From: Gammaproteobacteria bacterium
GTDB lineage: Bacteria > Pseudomonadota > Gammaproteobacteria > JAJDOJ01
Assembly (NCBI GenBank): GCA_027030565.1
Contig: JALVEU010000069.1
Location: 1-15,169, forward strand
DNA: 15,169 nt
Reading direction: 5' to 3'
The notes under the pieces were generated by a model that had not been told where the DNA came from, did no database searches, and worked only from the letters and a program-made list of their open reading frames with translations. Of this stretch, positions 1-8,147 are shown piece by piece; the stretch's first letter is position 1, and each line of letters starts with the position of its first letter. The position numbers and the translations under genes were made by a program.

Positions 1-2
1 AC

Positions 3-1220
3 TCGAAAACGGTAGAGCGTGCCTGCGAGGTCTCCGACCTCGACTTTCCGGACGAGCAGTCTGCGGTGGAGCGGGCCCGGGAGGCGCTGCGCCAGCGGCA
101 CCGGGCCCGGTACCGGAACGGCGATGACCCCTTGGAGCCCCTGGTGCTGCGGGCCCGCGCCGGCGAGTGCCTGTTCGTGCGGCTGGTCAACCGGCTGGGC
201 GCAGCACCCCCGGACGATACGGCCGACGCGGACCTGCCGCGCATCACCAGCCTCAATCTGTCCGATTTCCGGGTGGGCAACGAGGTCTCCCTGTTCCCGC
301 AGCTCGTGTCGGTCAACGTCAGCGAGTACGGCGGCGCCCGGGTGGGCTATCGGGATCAAGAAGATGAGGCGAGCGCGCAGACGGCGCCCCCCGATAAGGA
401 CCTCACCGACGACCGCGAAAGCGCACGCACCTACATCTGGTACGCGGGCGTCATCCGACCGGTCGCCACCGGGGAGCCCGGCCAGTATGTGTTGCACGCC
501 GAGCCCCGGGCCTTCGCCAATCCGGTGCCCCTGGTCTCCATGGGGGATCCACTGGAGCACGGCGAGCAGGGTCTGGTGGGGGCCCTGATCGTGGAGGAAG
601 CCGATGCCACACCATGGGTCTGGGACGAAGCGGGGTCCGGCTGGGTGGAACGCTGGTACGGCGGCATCGAGGCGCGCATCGAGCGCGCGAAGGGACGCGA
701 CTTTCGGGAGTTCGTGCTGGTCTATCAGGACGGCCTGAATCTGCGCCGGGGCGGAGCGCCGCTGCCCGACTGCCTGATCTGCGACGACTCCTACGATCGG
801 GGCGAGAAGGCGGTGAACTACCGGGCCGCACCATTCTGGGCGCGTCTCGGCGCAGAGCCGGAGAGCCAGCTCAACACCTTCGAGTTTCCGGAGCGCTTCT
901 TCGACCCGGGCTGGAAACCGCTGGCCACGCCGGTGTTCTCCGCGAAGCCCGGGGAGCAGGTGGTGTTCCGCGTGGTACATCCGGCCGGGCGGGCACGGCA
1001 GCGGGCCTTCATGGTCTATGGGCACGACTATCCCGATCTGCTGCCCCAGTTCGGCTCGGCACACAGTGTGCTCATGGCTCCGGGCAAGGGTGTTTCGGCG
1101 TGGCTGGACGAGAGCGGCGCCGACGGCGAGAGCGGCGTGCACGCGGGCCGCTGGCGGTGGCGCGACGGGCCGGCGCAGCACTTCTCCAGCGGGGTCTGGG
1201 GCCTGCTGGAGGTGCGTTGA
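3..1220 (+). CDS. Multicopper-oxidase-like protein, 3' part (5' end outside window)
   Basis: The frame is open from the left edge, so the N-terminus is missing; 405 residues are visible and end in TGA. The cupredoxin-fold layout of multicopper oxidases is recognisable: FVRLVNRL, then TYIWYAG, then the GDPLEHGEQGLVGALIVE segment, NYRAAPF, and a last domain ending GRWRWRDGPAQHFSSGVWGLLEV, which matches the usual 'YRD...GLWGLLRV' end of a large MCO-like family. However, no HxH pair and no HCHxxxH type 1/trinuclear motif appears in the visible part; the expected positions hold residues such as FMVYGHDY. It may therefore be a copper-poor or structural MCO relative, or its ligands may lie in the missing N-terminus. 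The beta-propeller gene starts 5 bp downstream, suggesting one operon. Family assignment is fairly sure; catalytic activity is not. Confidence 0.72.
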   Translation, partial: SKTVERACEVSDLDFPDEQSAVERAREALRQRHRARYRNGDDPLEPLVLRARAGECLFVRLVNRLGAAPPDDTADADLPRITSLNLSDFRVGNEVSLFPQLVSVNVSEYGGARVGYRDQEDEASAQTAPPDKDLTDDRESARTYIWYAGVIRPVATGEPGQYVLHAEPRAFANPVPLVSMGDPLEHGEQGLVGALIVEEADATPWVWDEAGSGWVERWYGGIEARIERAKGRDFREFVLVYQDGLNLRRGGAPLPDCLICDDSYDRGEKAVNYRAAPFWARLGAEPESQLNTFEFPERFFDPGWKPLATPVFSAKPGEQVVFRVVHPAGRARQRAFMVYGHDYPDLLPQFGSAHSVLMAPGKGVSAWLDESGADGESGVHAGRWRWRDGPAQHFSSGVWGLLEVR

Positions 1221-1225
1221 GCGCC

Positions 1226-3031
1226 ATGCGTTGCGGGTGGTGGATGCTGGTCGTGGCCTGCTGGACGCCGGGGGGGCTGTCGGCGGGTCCCGAGTTCGAG
1301 ATGCAGATCATGGCGCGCGACGCCCCCGAGCGCGCGGCCCAGGCGGGCGAGACGGCGATCCTGGCACTGGAACTGCGCGACGGTGCCACTGGTTACCCAC
1401 TGTCGGGCCTGCACCCGGGTGTGTGGATCCGCCCGGCGCGGGCCGGCCGCAGCGCCTGCCGCACGGCCATCGGCACCTATCTGGCCACCGGCGCCAACGC
1501 GACCCGCGACCTGGATCTCAACGGCTACCGGTTCGTGCTGCTGGGCGCCGACGGTGCACTGAGTGTCATCGACCCGCGTCTCGACCTGGCCAGCAGCAAT
1601 CTGCTGTGGCTGCGGCGGCTGGGGACCCAGCCCGTCGACTGGACCTTCGACCACGGAGGCGCCCGGGTATTCGTGGCCCTGCCCGAGGCGGTCAGCGCCC
1701 TCGACCTGTTGACTGGGGCGGAATTGTGGCGGGTCACGGTCCGGGATGGGCGACGCCTCGTGCGGGATCCGGCCACGGGCCGGATCTGGGCGGTGACCCG
1801 GGACGCGTTGCTGGTGCTGGAGCCGGCGCGGGGCGCGGTGCTGCAGCGGATCCCTCTGCCGGAGGTGCCTCGGGACGTGGCGGTGGAGGGGCCGGATCGC
1901 CGAATGTGGGTGCTGGGGGCCGGCCACGTGGTCGAGGTGGATCTGGCGCGGATGAGCGTGGTGGAGGACTGGACCCTTTCCGATGCGGCGCAGGCTGTGG
2001 TGTACAGTCCAGCCGCGGATGGCATCGCCCTGGCGCTGAAGGACGAACCGCGGCTGGCGCTGCGTTTTCTCGACGCACCGGATCGACGCCCGTCCGTGGA
2101 TCTGGCCGCACCCGCCGACCGGCTGGCGGTGTCTGCGGACGGGCGCTGGCTGTTCGCGCTGCATCGCGCCAGTGGCACCCTGTCCATCGTGGACTGGGCC
2201 CGGCTGCGTCTGCGCCATGTGCTGGTGTTTCCGGGGCGGCCGGACCAGATGGCGGTGAGTGAGGACTACCTGTACCTGCGCGAGACGCAGGCCCCGCGGG
2301 TGTCCCTGGTGCACATCTCCAGCCTGGACACGGTGCCGGAGCCGGGCGTGTTGGACGTGGCCCTGGGATCGCGGGCCCCGGGCGCCCGTGGCTCCGCGGG
2401 TGGACCATCCGCAGTAGTGCCGTTGCCGGAGGGTGGCGGGGCGCTCATCGCTGCGACGGCCGACCGGACGGTCTTTCTCTACCTGGAGACCGGGATGCAG
2501 GCACCGAGCAATGCCTTCCGGGTGTGGACGGAGGGCCCACTGGCCGTGGCCATTCACGACCGCACCCTGACTGAGACACGGCCCGGTCACTACGAGGCCC
2601 CGTTGCGGCTGCCGCACGGCGGACGCTACGAGCTGCTCCTGCATCTGGCCCAGCCACCGCTCGCCGAGTGCCGGGAGTTCACGGTGGCGGGCGAGGGGAT
2701 GCCGGTGGAGCAGGTCCATGCCCTGCCCAGGGTGGAGCTCCACATGGAGGGCGAGGTGCAGGCGGGCCGGCCGGCCTCCGTGGCATTGCGAGTGGCCGAC
2801 GGCGCGGGGCGGGTGCTGGAGGACCTCCACGATCTGGAGCTGCTGTTGATGGACGTCTCCACACACGCGTATTGGCGCGGTCGGGGGGCTTACGAGGGCG
2901 GCGTCTACCGGTTCCGGCCGCTGCTTCCGTATCCCGGACGTTATCGGGCCTTCGCGCGAAGCGTACAGGGCGGATTCGGTTACGAGGACGTCCACCTGCC
3001 CGCGGTCCAGGTATTCGGAGACCGGTCGTGA
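1226..3031 (+). CDS. Exported YVTN-type beta-propeller protein with Ig-like flanking domains
   Basis: A 601-residue protein. The frame stays open far upstream inside the MCO gene, but I chose the ATG 5 bp after the MCO stop because it is followed by a signal-like N-terminus (MRCGWWMLVVACWTPGGLSA, cleavage probably after LSA). VVAC could be read as a lipobox, but the hydrophobic stretch is short. Residues of about 25-75 form an Ig-like segment (ETAILALELRDGATGYPLSG). From about residue 95 to 450 there are repeated propeller blades of the 'V.D...L....V' type (GALSVIDPRLDL, GAELWRVTV, GTLSIVDWARLRLRHVLVFP). The last 150 residues look like a YtkA/FixH-type beta-sandwich (AGRPASVALRVADGAGRVLEDL ... 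YRFRPLLPYPGRYRAF). It overlaps the SCO gene by GTGA. Role unknown; a periplasmic scaffold or sensor for the neighbouring redox proteins is an inference. Confidence 0.75.
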   Translation: MRCGWWMLVVACWTPGGLSAGPEFEMQIMARDAPERAAQAGETAILALELRDGATGYPLSGLHPGVWIRPARAGRSACRTAIGTYLATGANATRDLDLNGYRFVLLGADGALSVIDPRLDLASSNLLWLRRLGTQPVDWTFDHGGARVFVALPEAVSALDLLTGAELWRVTVRDGRRLVRDPATGRIWAVTRDALLVLEPARGAVLQRIPLPEVPRDVAVEGPDRRMWVLGAGHVVEVDLARMSVVEDWTLSDAAQAVVYSPAADGIALALKDEPRLALRFLDAPDRRPSVDLAAPADRLAVSADGRWLFALHRASGTLSIVDWARLRLRHVLVFPGRPDQMAVSEDYLYLRETQAPRVSLVHISSLDTVPEPGVLDVALGSRAPGARGSAGGPSAVVPLPEGGGALIAATADRTVFLYLETGMQAPSNAFRVWTEGPLAVAIHDRTLTETRPGHYEAPLRLPHGGRYELLLHLAQPPLAECREFTVAGEGMPVEQVHALPRVELHMEGEVQAGRPASVALRVADGAGRVLEDLHDLELLLMDVSTHAYWRGRGAYEGGVYRFRPLLPYPGRYRAFARSVQGGFGYEDVHLPAVQVFGDRS

Positions 3032-3591
3032 AGGGGTACCGCAGGGCTTGGTGGGTGGTGCCGCTGGTGCTGGCACTCGTGGGGCAGGTTCGGGGCGAGC
3101 GGCTGCGGTTGCCCGACCTGCCGGTGCTGACCCAGGCGGGCACGCGCCTGGCGTTTCGCAGCCAGGCCATCGGCGATCGGCTGGTTGTGGTGAGCGCGGT
3201 GTACACCGGCTGCAGCACGGTCTGCCCCCTGACCATCGCCATCTTCCAGGTCTTGCAGGCGCGTCTCGGGGCGCGTGTGGGCAACGGGGTACGGCTGCTC
3301 ACCGTCACCCTGGACCCCGAGCACGACACCCCGGCGCGACTGGCCGAGGCTGCGCGGGAGGCCGAGGCCGGCCCGAGCTGGCTGTGGCTCACGGGCCGCA
3401 AGCCCGACCTGGATCGGATCCTGTACGCCATGGGCGCCTACAGCGACGATTTCACCGAACACCCGCCCTTCGTATTGGTCGGCGACGGAAGGCGGGGCGT
3501 GTGGCGTCGGCTGTTCGGTTTTCCTTCACCCGAGGAGCTGGAGGCCGTGCTCCTGGAGCTGGAGCAGGACCGCGGTGCGGGTGACCGATGA
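3028..3591 (+). CDS. SCO1/SenC family copper chaperone / thiol protein
   Basis: A 187-residue protein of normal SCO length, starting at a GTG that overlaps the previous stop (GTGA); no other start gives a signal peptide. The N-terminus (VKGYRRAWWVVPLVLALVGQVRG) is a signal peptide or membrane anchor. The thioredoxin-like fold carries YTGCSTVCP, with Cys62 and Cys66 as the CxxxC copper/redox pair, then TLDPEHDTP, as in SCO1/PrrC proteins, and a late His145 in DFTEHPPFVLV that is a candidate for the third copper ligand. SCO proteins load copper into the CuA site of cytochrome oxidase or act as thiol-disulfide reductants. No oxidase genes are in view here, so this copy more likely serves the copper-oxidase-like and cytochrome partners around it. 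Family call is strong; the partner is inferred. Confidence 0.9.
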   Translation: MKGYRRAWWVVPLVLALVGQVRGERLRLPDLPVLTQAGTRLAFRSQAIGDRLVVVSAVYTGCSTVCPLTIAIFQVLQARLGARVGNGVRLLTVTLDPEHDTPARLAEAAREAEAGPSWLWLTGRKPDLDRILYAMGAYSDDFTEHPPFVLVGDGRRGVWRRLFGFPSPEELEAVLLELEQDRGAGDR

Positions 3592-4889
3592 ATCCCCGGT
3601 GGGTCATGGGGCTGGCTGTGTTGTGGATGCTGGCCGGTGCCGGGCGGGCAGGTGTCTCCGGTGGCGACCTGTACCGCGCCGGTGATCCCGCGGTTCGGGT
3701 ACGGGTGGGTGGCGGGCTGGAGCTTCCCTCGACGCGTTTCCCCTGTGTGCATTGCCACGGGCCCGATGCCCGTGGCGGTCGGGAAGGGGGTCTGGACGTC
3801 CCCGCCATCGACGGACGGAGTCTGCAGACCGCGACGCCGCCCTACGACGAGGCCGGCTTCCTGCGCGCGCTGCGCGACGGCATCGCAGCGGACGGCCGCA
3901 TCTTACATCGGGCGATGCCGCGCTATCTCATCGGTCCCGAGGCGGCGCAGGCCTTGTGGCGCTGGCTCCAGGGGGTCGCGCGGGCTTCTGCGCCCGGCGT
4001 GTACGCCGACCGGCTGGTGTTGGGTCTGGCACTTCCCGATGAGGGCCCGCTCGCCGTCCCTGCAAGGGAGGTGCGGGGCCTCGCGCACCGTGTGGCCGAG
4101 CGCTGGAACGCGGCGGGCGGTTTCTGGGGCCGGCGTGTGGTGCTGATGGACGAGGGCGCGGCCACTACGGAGCGTCCCGTTGCTGCGCGGGTGCTGCGCA
4201 TGGTCCCGGCTGAGGCCGTCTCGCCGCTCTTGCCCGATCTGCTGCCCCTGACGGCGGATCGGACCGCGCGCAGCGTATCATCGTTGCTTGCCGACGACGA
4301 TACGCTGCGCGTGCTCCTGGCCCAGCGCAAGGACGCGTTGCGATCCGCGGGAATGGGTCGCGTGTACGTGGCCGAGGATGCAGTCCGGATCCGAGAGATC
4401 CTGAGGCAGGATCCCGCGCCTGGCCTGCACATACTGGCGCCCCTGGATCGGGTCGCCGTCCAGCTCGATGCGCTACGCGACACAGGGCGTTGGACCCTGG
4501 AGCTCCTGGACGTGCATCCACTCCTGGACCCCGCGGATCCGGTCGCGCAGCGCTACGCGGCCGATGCCCGTGCCCTGGGGTTCGATCCCTGGGAGGCCGG
4601 GCTCGCCCGGCTGGCCTATGCCGGGCTCGAGCGGTTGGAGGCCGCCCTGATCCGGGCCGGGCGACGTGTGGACGGGGACCGCCTGGCGGCCGCCCTGCGT
4701 GCGGTTCCGCCCCTGGAGACAGGCCTCATGCCCGCCTCCGCACCCGGGAGTCCAGGGAACCTGCGTCTGTGGCGGATCGACTATCCATCCGGCGCGGTGC
4801 ACCGGGTCGAAGCGGGGAGCGGCGCACCGGGGACGGGCGCTGCGCAGCCGATGCGCCGCACAGCGGGGGGAACACCGAGTGTGAAGTGA
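3588..4889 (+). CDS. Cytochrome c fused to a periplasmic-binding-protein-like domain
   Basis: A 433-residue protein overlapping the SCO stop by ATGA. It has a Sec signal peptide (cleavage near GAGRA). A class I-like monohaem cytochrome c domain spans about residues 25-130: CVHCH (Cys53, Cys56, His57) with a likely axial Met110 in LHRAMPRYLIG. From about residue 140 it resembles a branched-chain-amino-acid-type periplasmic binding protein (LVLGLALPDEGPLAVPAREV..., then VAQRYAADARALGFDPWEAG and LEAALIRAGRRVDGDRLAAAL). Substrate-binding proteins combined with propeller proteins and cytochromes are known near PQQ-dependent dehydrogenases, but no PQQ enzyme is visible here. It probably senses or binds a small ligand and passes electrons in the periplasm; this is inference. 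The last roughly 30 residues are low-complexity. Confidence 0.78.
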   Translation: MNPRWVMGLAVLWMLAGAGRAGVSGGDLYRAGDPAVRVRVGGGLELPSTRFPCVHCHGPDARGGREGGLDVPAIDGRSLQTATPPYDEAGFLRALRDGIAADGRILHRAMPRYLIGPEAAQALWRWLQGVARASAPGVYADRLVLGLALPDEGPLAVPAREVRGLAHRVAERWNAAGGFWGRRVVLMDEGAATTERPVAARVLRMVPAEAVSPLLPDLLPLTADRTARSVSSLLADDDTLRVLLAQRKDALRSAGMGRVYVAEDAVRIREILRQDPAPGLHILAPLDRVAVQLDALRDTGRWTLELLDVHPLLDPADPVAQRYAADARALGFDPWEAGLARLAYAGLERLEAALIRAGRRVDGDRLAAALRAVPPLETGLMPASAPGSPGNLRLWRIDYPSGAVHRVEAGSGAPGTGAAQPMRRTAGGTPSVK

Positions 4890-4897
4890 TGCCCGCA

Positions 4898-4919
4898 CCC
4901 GGCCGAATACACGGCCTGG
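4898..4919. terminator. Weak hairpin between convergent genes
   Basis: Only 45 bp separate the stops of the + strand cytochrome gene and the - strand pntB gene. In it GGCCG (4901-4905) and CGGCC (4912-4916) can pair around a 6-nt loop, with two more C-G pairs beyond a mismatch. No T-run follows on either strand, so this is at best a weak bidirectional terminator. Confidence 0.25.
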
Positions 4920-4934
4920 AGCGGGGGAAGCCCT

Positions 4935-6317
4935 TCAGCCTCCCAGCTCCTTGATGTGGTTGACCAGCTCGGCGGCCATCTTCTGGCCGTCGCCGAACAG
5001 CATGCGCGTGTTGTCGGCGAAGAACAGCCGGTTCTCCACCCCCGAGAAGCCGGCGCCCCGGCCGCGCTTGATGACGATGACGTTCCTGGCCTTGTCCACG
5101 TCGAGGATGGGCATGCCGTAGATGGGGCTGTTGGGGTCCTCGCGCGCGGCCGGATTGACCACGTCGTTGGCGCCGATCACCAGGGCCACATCCGTGTTGG
5201 GGAACTCGGCGTTGATCTCGTCCATGTCGAAGATGAGGTCGTACGGTACGCCCGCCTCCGCCAGGAGCACGTTCATGTGTCCCGGCATACGCCCGGCCAC
5301 CGGGTGGATGGCGAACTTGACGTCCACGCCTCGGTCCAGCAGCAGCTTGGCCAGCTCCCAGACCTTGTGCTGGGCCTGGGCGACGGCCATGCCGTAGCCG
5401 GGCACGATGATGACCTTGTCGGCATAGGCCATCATGATGGCGGCGTCCTGGGCGTCGATGGGCTTCATCTCGCCCGTGGTCTCCATCTGGGCGCCCTCGA
5501 CACCGGTACCGAAGTGGCTGAACAGCACGTTGGAGAGTGGCCGGTTCATGGCCTTGGCCATGAGCTGAGTGAGCAGGCTGCCTGAGGCGCCGACCACGGT
5601 GCCTGCGATCATCATGGCCGGGTTGCCCAGGACGAAGCCTTCGAAGCCCACCGCCAGACCCGTCAGGGCGTTGTACAGGGAGATCACCACCGGCATGTCG
5701 GCCCCACCGATGGGCAGGGTCATGAAGATGCCGAACAGGAAGGCCAGGGCGAAGAAGGCCGCGAGCAGTCCTGCTCCGTCATAGCCATAGACCACGGCGA
5801 CGCCGGTGGCCAGCGCGGCCACCAGGACCAGGATGTTGAACACCTGCTGGCCGCCGAAGCGCACGCTGCGACGGATCAGGCCCTGGAGCTTGGCGAAGGC
5901 GATCACGGAACCCGAAAAGGCGACGGTGCCGATCAGGGCCCCGAGCACCGCCAGGGCCTGCACCGTAAACGGCAGGTTCTCCCCGCCCACCGTGACGCCC
6001 ACCAGCTCCACGGCGGCAATGGTGGCGGCCGAGCCGCCGCCCATGCCGTTGTAGATGGCGATCATCTGCGGCATATCGGTCATGGCCACCTTGCGCGCCC
6101 AGACCCAGGCGATGGCCGAGCTCACGCCCATGGCCACGAGCATGAGCACGTAGTTGTGCAGGCCCGGGAACAGGAAGGTCACGAGCGTGGCCACCAGCAT
6201 GCCGACCCCCGCCCACACGATGCCGCGCCGCGCGGTGACCGGCGAACTCATCTGTTTCAGGCCGACGATGAACAACACCGCGGCCAGGAAATAGGCCCCT
6301 TGGATGAGCAGCTCCAT
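4935..6317 (-). CDS. pntB: NAD(P)+ transhydrogenase subunit beta
   Basis: A 460-residue protein of the usual PntB length. With PntA1 and PntA2 it forms the inner-membrane enzyme that couples proton entry to hydride transfer from NADH to NADP+, supplying NADPH. The N-terminal half is a run of hydrophobic helices (FLAAVLFIVGLKQMSSPV, then YNGMGGGSAATIAAVEL). The C-terminal NADP(H) domain begins around residue 300 with the diagnostic GYGMAVAQAQHKVWELA, followed by FAIHPVAGRMPGHMNVLLAE, DVALVIGANDVVNPAA and IVIKRGRGAGFSGVENRLF. The ATG immediately follows the pntA2 TAG with no spacer, so translation is probably coupled. Confidence 0.97.
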   Translation of the reverse strand: MELLIQGAYFLAAVLFIVGLKQMSSPVTARRGIVWAGVGMLVATLVTFLFPGLHNYVLMLVAMGVSSAIAWVWARKVAMTDMPQMIAIYNGMGGGSAATIAAVELVGVTVGGENLPFTVQALAVLGALIGTVAFSGSVIAFAKLQGLIRRSVRFGGQQVFNILVLVAALATGVAVVYGYDGAGLLAAFFALAFLFGIFMTLPIGGADMPVVISLYNALTGLAVGFEGFVLGNPAMMIAGTVVGASGSLLTQLMAKAMNRPLSNVLFSHFGTGVEGAQMETTGEMKPIDAQDAAIMMAYADKVIIVPGYGMAVAQAQHKVWELAKLLLDRGVDVKFAIHPVAGRMPGHMNVLLAEAGVPYDLIFDMDEINAEFPNTDVALVIGANDVVNPAAREDPNSPIYGMPILDVDKARNVIVIKRGRGAGFSGVENRLFFADNTRMLFGDGQKMAAELVNHIKELGG

Positions 6318-6623
6318 CTACTTGCCCCCTCTGCTGGACTTGAACATCTCCAGCATGCGCTCGGTGACCGCGTAGCCGCCCACGGCGTTGCCCGCGCCCA
6401 GGAACACGGCGATGAAGCCGAGCGTCTGCTCCACCCAGCCCTCGGCGTGGCCCAGGGCCACCATGGCGCCCACCACCACGATGCCGTGCACGAAGTTGGA
6501 TCCCGACATGAGCGGGGTATGGAGGATCACGGGGACCTTGGAAATGACCTCGTAGCCGGTGAAGGCTGCGAGCATGAAGATATACAAGGCCACGAAGCCT
6601 TCGATGACGAGTCCACCTTCCAT
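6318..6623 (-). CDS. pntA2: NAD(P)+ transhydrogenase subunit alpha part 2
   Basis: A 101-residue membrane protein corresponding to the C-terminal transmembrane segment of long PntA proteins. Three hydrophobic segments are visible: FVALYIFMLAAFTGYEVI, FVHGIVVVGAMVALGHA and TLGFIAVFLGAGNAVGGYAV. It contributes helices to the proton channel with PntB. The start overlaps the pntA1 stop by one base (TAATG), and the stop abuts the pntB start. Having this as a separate gene is the Rhodospirillum-type arrangement rather than the two-gene form of E. coli. Confidence 0.95.
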   Translation of the reverse strand: MEGGLVIEGFVALYIFMLAAFTGYEVISKVPVILHTPLMSGSNFVHGIVVVGAMVALGHAEGWVEQTLGFIAVFLGAGNAVGGYAVTERMLEMFKSSRGGK

Positions 6624-7759
6624 TACTTGCCGGCTCCTTCGATCAGCTCGCGGGTCGGGCCATGGACGATCTTGCCGTCGCGCGTGAGCACGCTCTGGGC
6701 GATGATCTCGTCCTCCCAGTCCGGCGCCCAGTCGCCGTCCTTCAGGTGCGGCTGGACGAAGTTGAATAGGTTCTTGGCGTACATCTCGGTGGCGTGATAG
6801 GGCACCTGGCTGGGCACGTTGAGGGGTGCGTGCACCGTCACGCCCTGGAAATCGATGGTTTCCCCGGGCTCGGTGACCTCCGTGTTGCCTCCGCCTTCAG
6901 CGGCGAGATCCACCACCACGGCGCCCGGTTTCATCCCTTCCACCATGGCGCGGGTGATGATCTTCGGCGCCGGGCGGCCGGGCACGGCCGCGGTGGTGAT
7001 GAGCACGTCGCACTGACCGATGAATCCGGCCAGCGCCTCCTGCTGCTGGCGCTTTTCGTCCTCGGTGAGCTCGCGCGCATAGCCGCCTTCGCCCACCGCT
7101 TGCACGCCGAGGTCCAGGAACTTGGCGCCCAGCGACTCGGCCTGCTCCTTGGTCTCGGGGCGCACGTCGTAGGCTTCGACGATGGCGCCCAGCCTGCGTG
7201 CGGTGGCGATGGCCTGCAGGCCCGCCACGCCCACGCCGATCACCAGCACCTTGGCCGGGCGGATGGTCCCTGCGGCGGTGGTGAGCATGGGGAAGAAGCG
7301 CGTGCACAGATCGGCACCCTGGATGGCCGCCTTGTAGCCGGCCACGGAGGCCTGTGAGGACAGGGCGTCCATGGACTGGGCGCGCGAGATGCGCGGGATG
7401 AGCTCCATGGCGAAGGCGGTGATCCTACGCTCCACCAGGGGGGGTACGATCTCCGGATGTTGATGGGCCAGCATGAACCCGATGACGGTGGCGCCCTGCT
7501 TCATCTTGGCGATCTCCTCGGGCGTGGGCGGCTGCACCTTGAAGATCAGGTCCGCCTGGCCGTAGAGCTGGTCGGCGTCCGGTACGATGGTTGCGTCCTT
7601 GAAGGCCTCGTCCGGGATGTAGGCCCCGGCCCCGGCGCCGGACTGGATCAGGACCTCCACGCCCGCCCGGGCCAGCCGGCTGGCCACCGCCGGTTCCATG
7701 GCGACACGCCGTTCGCCTTCGCGGATCTCCCTGGGCACGCCCAACTTGATCGCCATCAT
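6623..7759 (-). CDS. pntA1: NAD(P)+ transhydrogenase subunit alpha part 1
   Basis: About 378 residues, the soluble NAD(H)-binding dI component. It opens with MMAIKLGVPREIREGERRVA, typical of PntA and alanine dehydrogenase, has the Rossmann motif VLVIGVGVAGLQAIATARRLG near residues 173-190 followed by DVRPETKEQAESLGA, and ends NLFNFVQPHLKDG..., close to the usual part 1 length. The frame extends upstream to 7861, but the start is set by a strong GGAGG at 7766-7770. Two adjacent in-frame ATGs (7759 and 7756) are 4 and 7 nt from it, so the second may be the one used. First gene of pntA1-A2-B. Confidence 0.95.
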   Translation of the reverse strand: MMAIKLGVPREIREGERRVAMEPAVASRLARAGVEVLIQSGAGAGAYIPDEAFKDATIVPDADQLYGQADLIFKVQPPTPEEIAKMKQGATVIGFMLAHQHPEIVPPLVERRITAFAMELIPRISRAQSMDALSSQASVAGYKAAIQGADLCTRFFPMLTTAAGTIRPAKVLVIGVGVAGLQAIATARRLGAIVEAYDVRPETKEQAESLGAKFLDLGVQAVGEGGYARELTEDEKRQQQEALAGFIGQCDVLITTAAVPGRPAPKIITRAMVEGMKPGAVVVDLAAEGGGNTEVTEPGETIDFQGVTVHAPLNVPSQVPYHATEMYAKNLFNFVQPHLKDGDWAPDWEDEIIAQSVLTRDGKIVHGPTRELIEGAGK

Positions 7760-7799
7760 CCATCCTCCGAGCTGGCCGTGACTGCCAAAAAGGGCGCCC

Positions 7800-7828
7800 A
7801 GTTTAGCCCAATCGTCGGGGGGTTTGAA
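7800..7828 (-). promoter_or_regulatory. Putative sigma70-type promoter for pntA1-A2-B
   Basis: On the minus strand TTCAAA (7828-7823) and TAAACT (7805-7800) are separated by exactly 17 bp, each matching 4 of 6 consensus bases, about 40 bp upstream of the pntA1 start. The local sequence is less GC-rich than its surroundings. This is pattern matching only. Confidence 0.35.
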
Positions 7829-8147
7829 CCGGCCTGGGTATCGGCACCAGGACCGTGTCATCGAGTCGGAACGAGGCCCGAGCGGGGCGGCGGGAAAGGG
7901 GGCCTAGATGGGCGTGTCCAGATCCTTTGCGGCGTCCCCGAACCCGCCTCTCGGGCCGTGGTGCCCATGGGTGATGCAGCGCCGGGCGCGTGCACCTCGC
8001 GGGTGTTCGCCGAAAGACGGCGCCGGCCCAGGGCAGGGATGGGCCCGTAGCGTAGGGGTGGAGGGGGAGGCCGAACCCACGCCTCCGGCCCCCACCGGGT
8101 CCGGGCGCGTATAGGGATGGGGCTCGGTCGCAGCGGCCGCTGGCCGG
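7829..8147. other. Intergenic region between pnt and the molybdoenzyme unit
   Basis: About 320 bp without a convincing gene. Short frames exist on both strands, but they have proline/arginine-rich GC-driven composition and no family resemblance. It contains a GC-rich inverted repeat (GGAGGC 8066-8071 with GCCTCC 8081-8086) and a 12-bp palindrome at 8131-8142. No tRNA or obvious riboswitch is seen. Confidence 0.5.

Noticed and set aside
614..1225. Upstream extension of the propeller frame inside the MCO gene
   Set aside because: The translation is Arg/Gly/Ala-rich shadow sequence. The ATG at 1226 gives a signal peptide and fits the gene spacing.
1028..3076. Long open frame of 682 codons on the minus strand opposite the propeller and part of the MCO gene
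   Set aside because: It is rich in Arg, His, Gln and Pro with no family resemblance. The + strand frames carry recognisable domains and signal peptides, so this is a GC-driven shadow.
7819..7830. GGTTCAAACC on the minus strand, resembling a tRNA T-loop
   Set aside because: The flanking bases do not form a T-stem, and no acceptor or anticodon arms can be drawn around it.
7904..8114. Short overlapping open frames on both strands in the pnt/molybdoenzyme gap
   Set aside because: Biased Pro/Arg/Gly composition, no ribosome site that I trust, and no recognisable fold.
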